Assembly: GCF_015832195.1 (NCBI RefSeq)
Contig: NC_052016.1
Coordinates: forward strand, 81,567,047 to 81,631,046
Direction: 5' to 3'
Source: Motacilla alba alba
Lineage: Eukaryota > Chordata > Aves > Passeriformes > Motacillidae
Length of the DNA: 64,000 nt
Shown here: positions 63,177 to 64,000 of the stretch, one piece after another
How the letters are laid out: each line of letters begins with the position of its first letter
Position numbering within the stretch: the first letter of the stretch is position 1
Made by a program: the position numbers and the translations under genes
Notes under the pieces: model-generated
Databases searched by the model: none
What the model saw: only the letters and a program-made list of their open reading frames with translations
What the model was told of the DNA's origin: nothing

Positions 63177-63234
63177 GAAAAATTGAAAATGGGAGAAAAA
63201 TTGAAAATGGGAGAAAAATTGAAAATGGGAGAAA
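63177..63234. repeat. 18-bp minisatellite, three perfect copies
   Basis: GAAAAATTGAAAATGGGA is repeated exactly at 63177-63194, 63195-63212 and 63213-63230, followed by GAAA. On the minus strand it encodes a repeated SPIFNF hexapeptide inside a 70-codon open frame (63044-63256). That frame has no other sign of being a gene. Confidence 0.95.
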
Positions 63235-63393
63235 TAGAATCTAAATCTCTAACCACTGCAAAACACTCCGCACAGGAACTGGTCTGCCACTAGGTTACAG
63301 GGAGTTTTTTTATGTTTATAAAGCCAAAGAGACACAAAATTTGTTTTTTCTTAGAAAAGCAACTACAAAATAGAAGAATTCATCTTTGAGAAG

Positions 63394-63413
63394 AATTTAT
63401 TTTAAAATAAATT
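63394..63413. repeat. Perfect 20-bp A/T palindrome with outer arms
   Basis: AATTTATTTT joined to AAAATAAATT. The outer sequences AGAAGAAT on the left and ATTCTTCT on the right also pair, interrupted by a small insertion on the right side. Confidence 0.93.
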
Positions 63414-64000
63414 TATTTATTCTTCTTGGAGAAGACTTTATTTTGGACACAGCCCTCAGGATCAGGGCTACAATGTGCTGCATATTTTTATATTTTCTGA
63501 AGACTCTGGGATCTTAAAAATCATGTAATTGGAGTGTCGGTGGGGACAACATAAAACGATTCAGATGCATTTATTTGAATATGTTTATGCAGTTCTGTTT
63601 TCAGAGCCGTCACTGATTAAAAATGTGTGTTTATCTCTAACAGATATTTCTTTTGCTGCTCTTTAGTATTAATAAATTATTACTTTATTGCATGTGTCTA
63701 CGTTACATTCAGATATTGAAATTAAGCAGCCACATTATGACATGAATCACTTGTCACAAAAATGAAAAGATAAAATGTTAAAAAAAAAGCTGTGAAAAAT
63801 ACATATGTGAGGATATATAAATGGAAGAAATATATTTTCCTGTGTAACCTACTCTGTTCAGTTTGGAAACACTGTAGAAAGCTTTCTATGCAGTTGGCAA
63901 GCTATTTGCATTCCAAAAGTGACTGCACTTTTTAAGGGAAGAACACCTTCAGGTAGTTACTGTGCTAAATAAATGTCAGTAAGGCTCTTACTTCTTTATT

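Larger units (their letters stand above)
60818..64000. other. AT-rich DNA without genes
   Basis: About 3.2 kb to the window end. It contains the 18-bp minisatellite (63177-63234) and a 20-bp palindrome (63394-63413). The overlapping frames at 62128-62399 are Phe/Ile/Thr-rich with no domain. No gene is supported. Confidence 0.55.

Noticed and set aside
1..64000. CRISPR arrays, tRNA genes, bacterial operons or snRNA genes
   Set aside because: No regularly spaced repeats, no B-box-like GGTTCGAATCC, no ribosome-binding-site plus long-frame layout and no U6/5S/7SK-like sequence were found. The window is vertebrate nuclear DNA.

Overview
The window looks like nuclear DNA from a bird. The strongest clue is a set of CR1 LINE 3' ends on both strands, with the family's 'ATTCTATGATTCTATGA' terminus and the 'GGTTGGAA...GATCATCTAG' 3'-UTR motif. 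Three clear solo LTRs of avian endogenous-retrovirus type support this. The strong resemblance of the 29.7 kb LTR to betaretrovirus-like LTRs common in songbirds suggests a passerine, but that is inference. The DNA is AT-rich by eye, full of A/T homopolymers and poor in CpG, as expected for a gene-poor part of a large chromosome. I see no sign of bacterial or organellar DNA.

I can support no protein-coding gene, exon, tRNA, rRNA or snRNA. The longest open frames (about 85-160 codons) have no recognisable domain, are often open in several overlapping frames, or lie inside repeats. The only recognisable protein relic is the broken C-terminal part of a CR1 reverse transcriptase near 60.4 kb. The window is therefore intergenic or a piece of a very large intron.

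Layout: 0-7 kb is AT-rich unique DNA with one minus-strand CR1 tail (1.0 kb). Solo LTRs of one family lie in the same orientation at 7.0-7.6 kb and 17.1-17.65 kb, with a plus-strand CR1 at 11.9-12.3 kb between them. A CR1 tail follows at 18.0 kb. At 20.8 and 22.5 kb sits a 120-bp inverted repeat, about 94% identical, enclosing 1.5 kb. From 22.6 to 29.7 kb there is unique sequence, a hairpin plus long A-tract (23.8 kb), a CR1 stub (26.15 kb) and another long A-tract (27.8 kb). At 29.709-30.374 kb is a well-preserved minus-strand solo LTR with a perfect 6-bp target-site duplication. A probable second-type LTR lies at 36.2-36.9 kb on the minus strand. From 37 to 51.6 kb the DNA is mostly unique, with a G-quadruplex-like tract at 41.35 kb and small palindromes. 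A CR1 lies at 51.6 kb, a GC-richer block at 55.0-55.4 kb, a possible old LTR at 56.2-56.7 kb, two CR1 pieces at 60.0-60.8 kb, and an 18-bp minisatellite at 63.2 kb.

No genes act together here. The biology visible is retroelement insertion and decay, LTR recombination to solo form, and local duplication or inversion. The inverted repeat at 20.8/22.6 kb is the item I would check first. I found no convincing new biological system.
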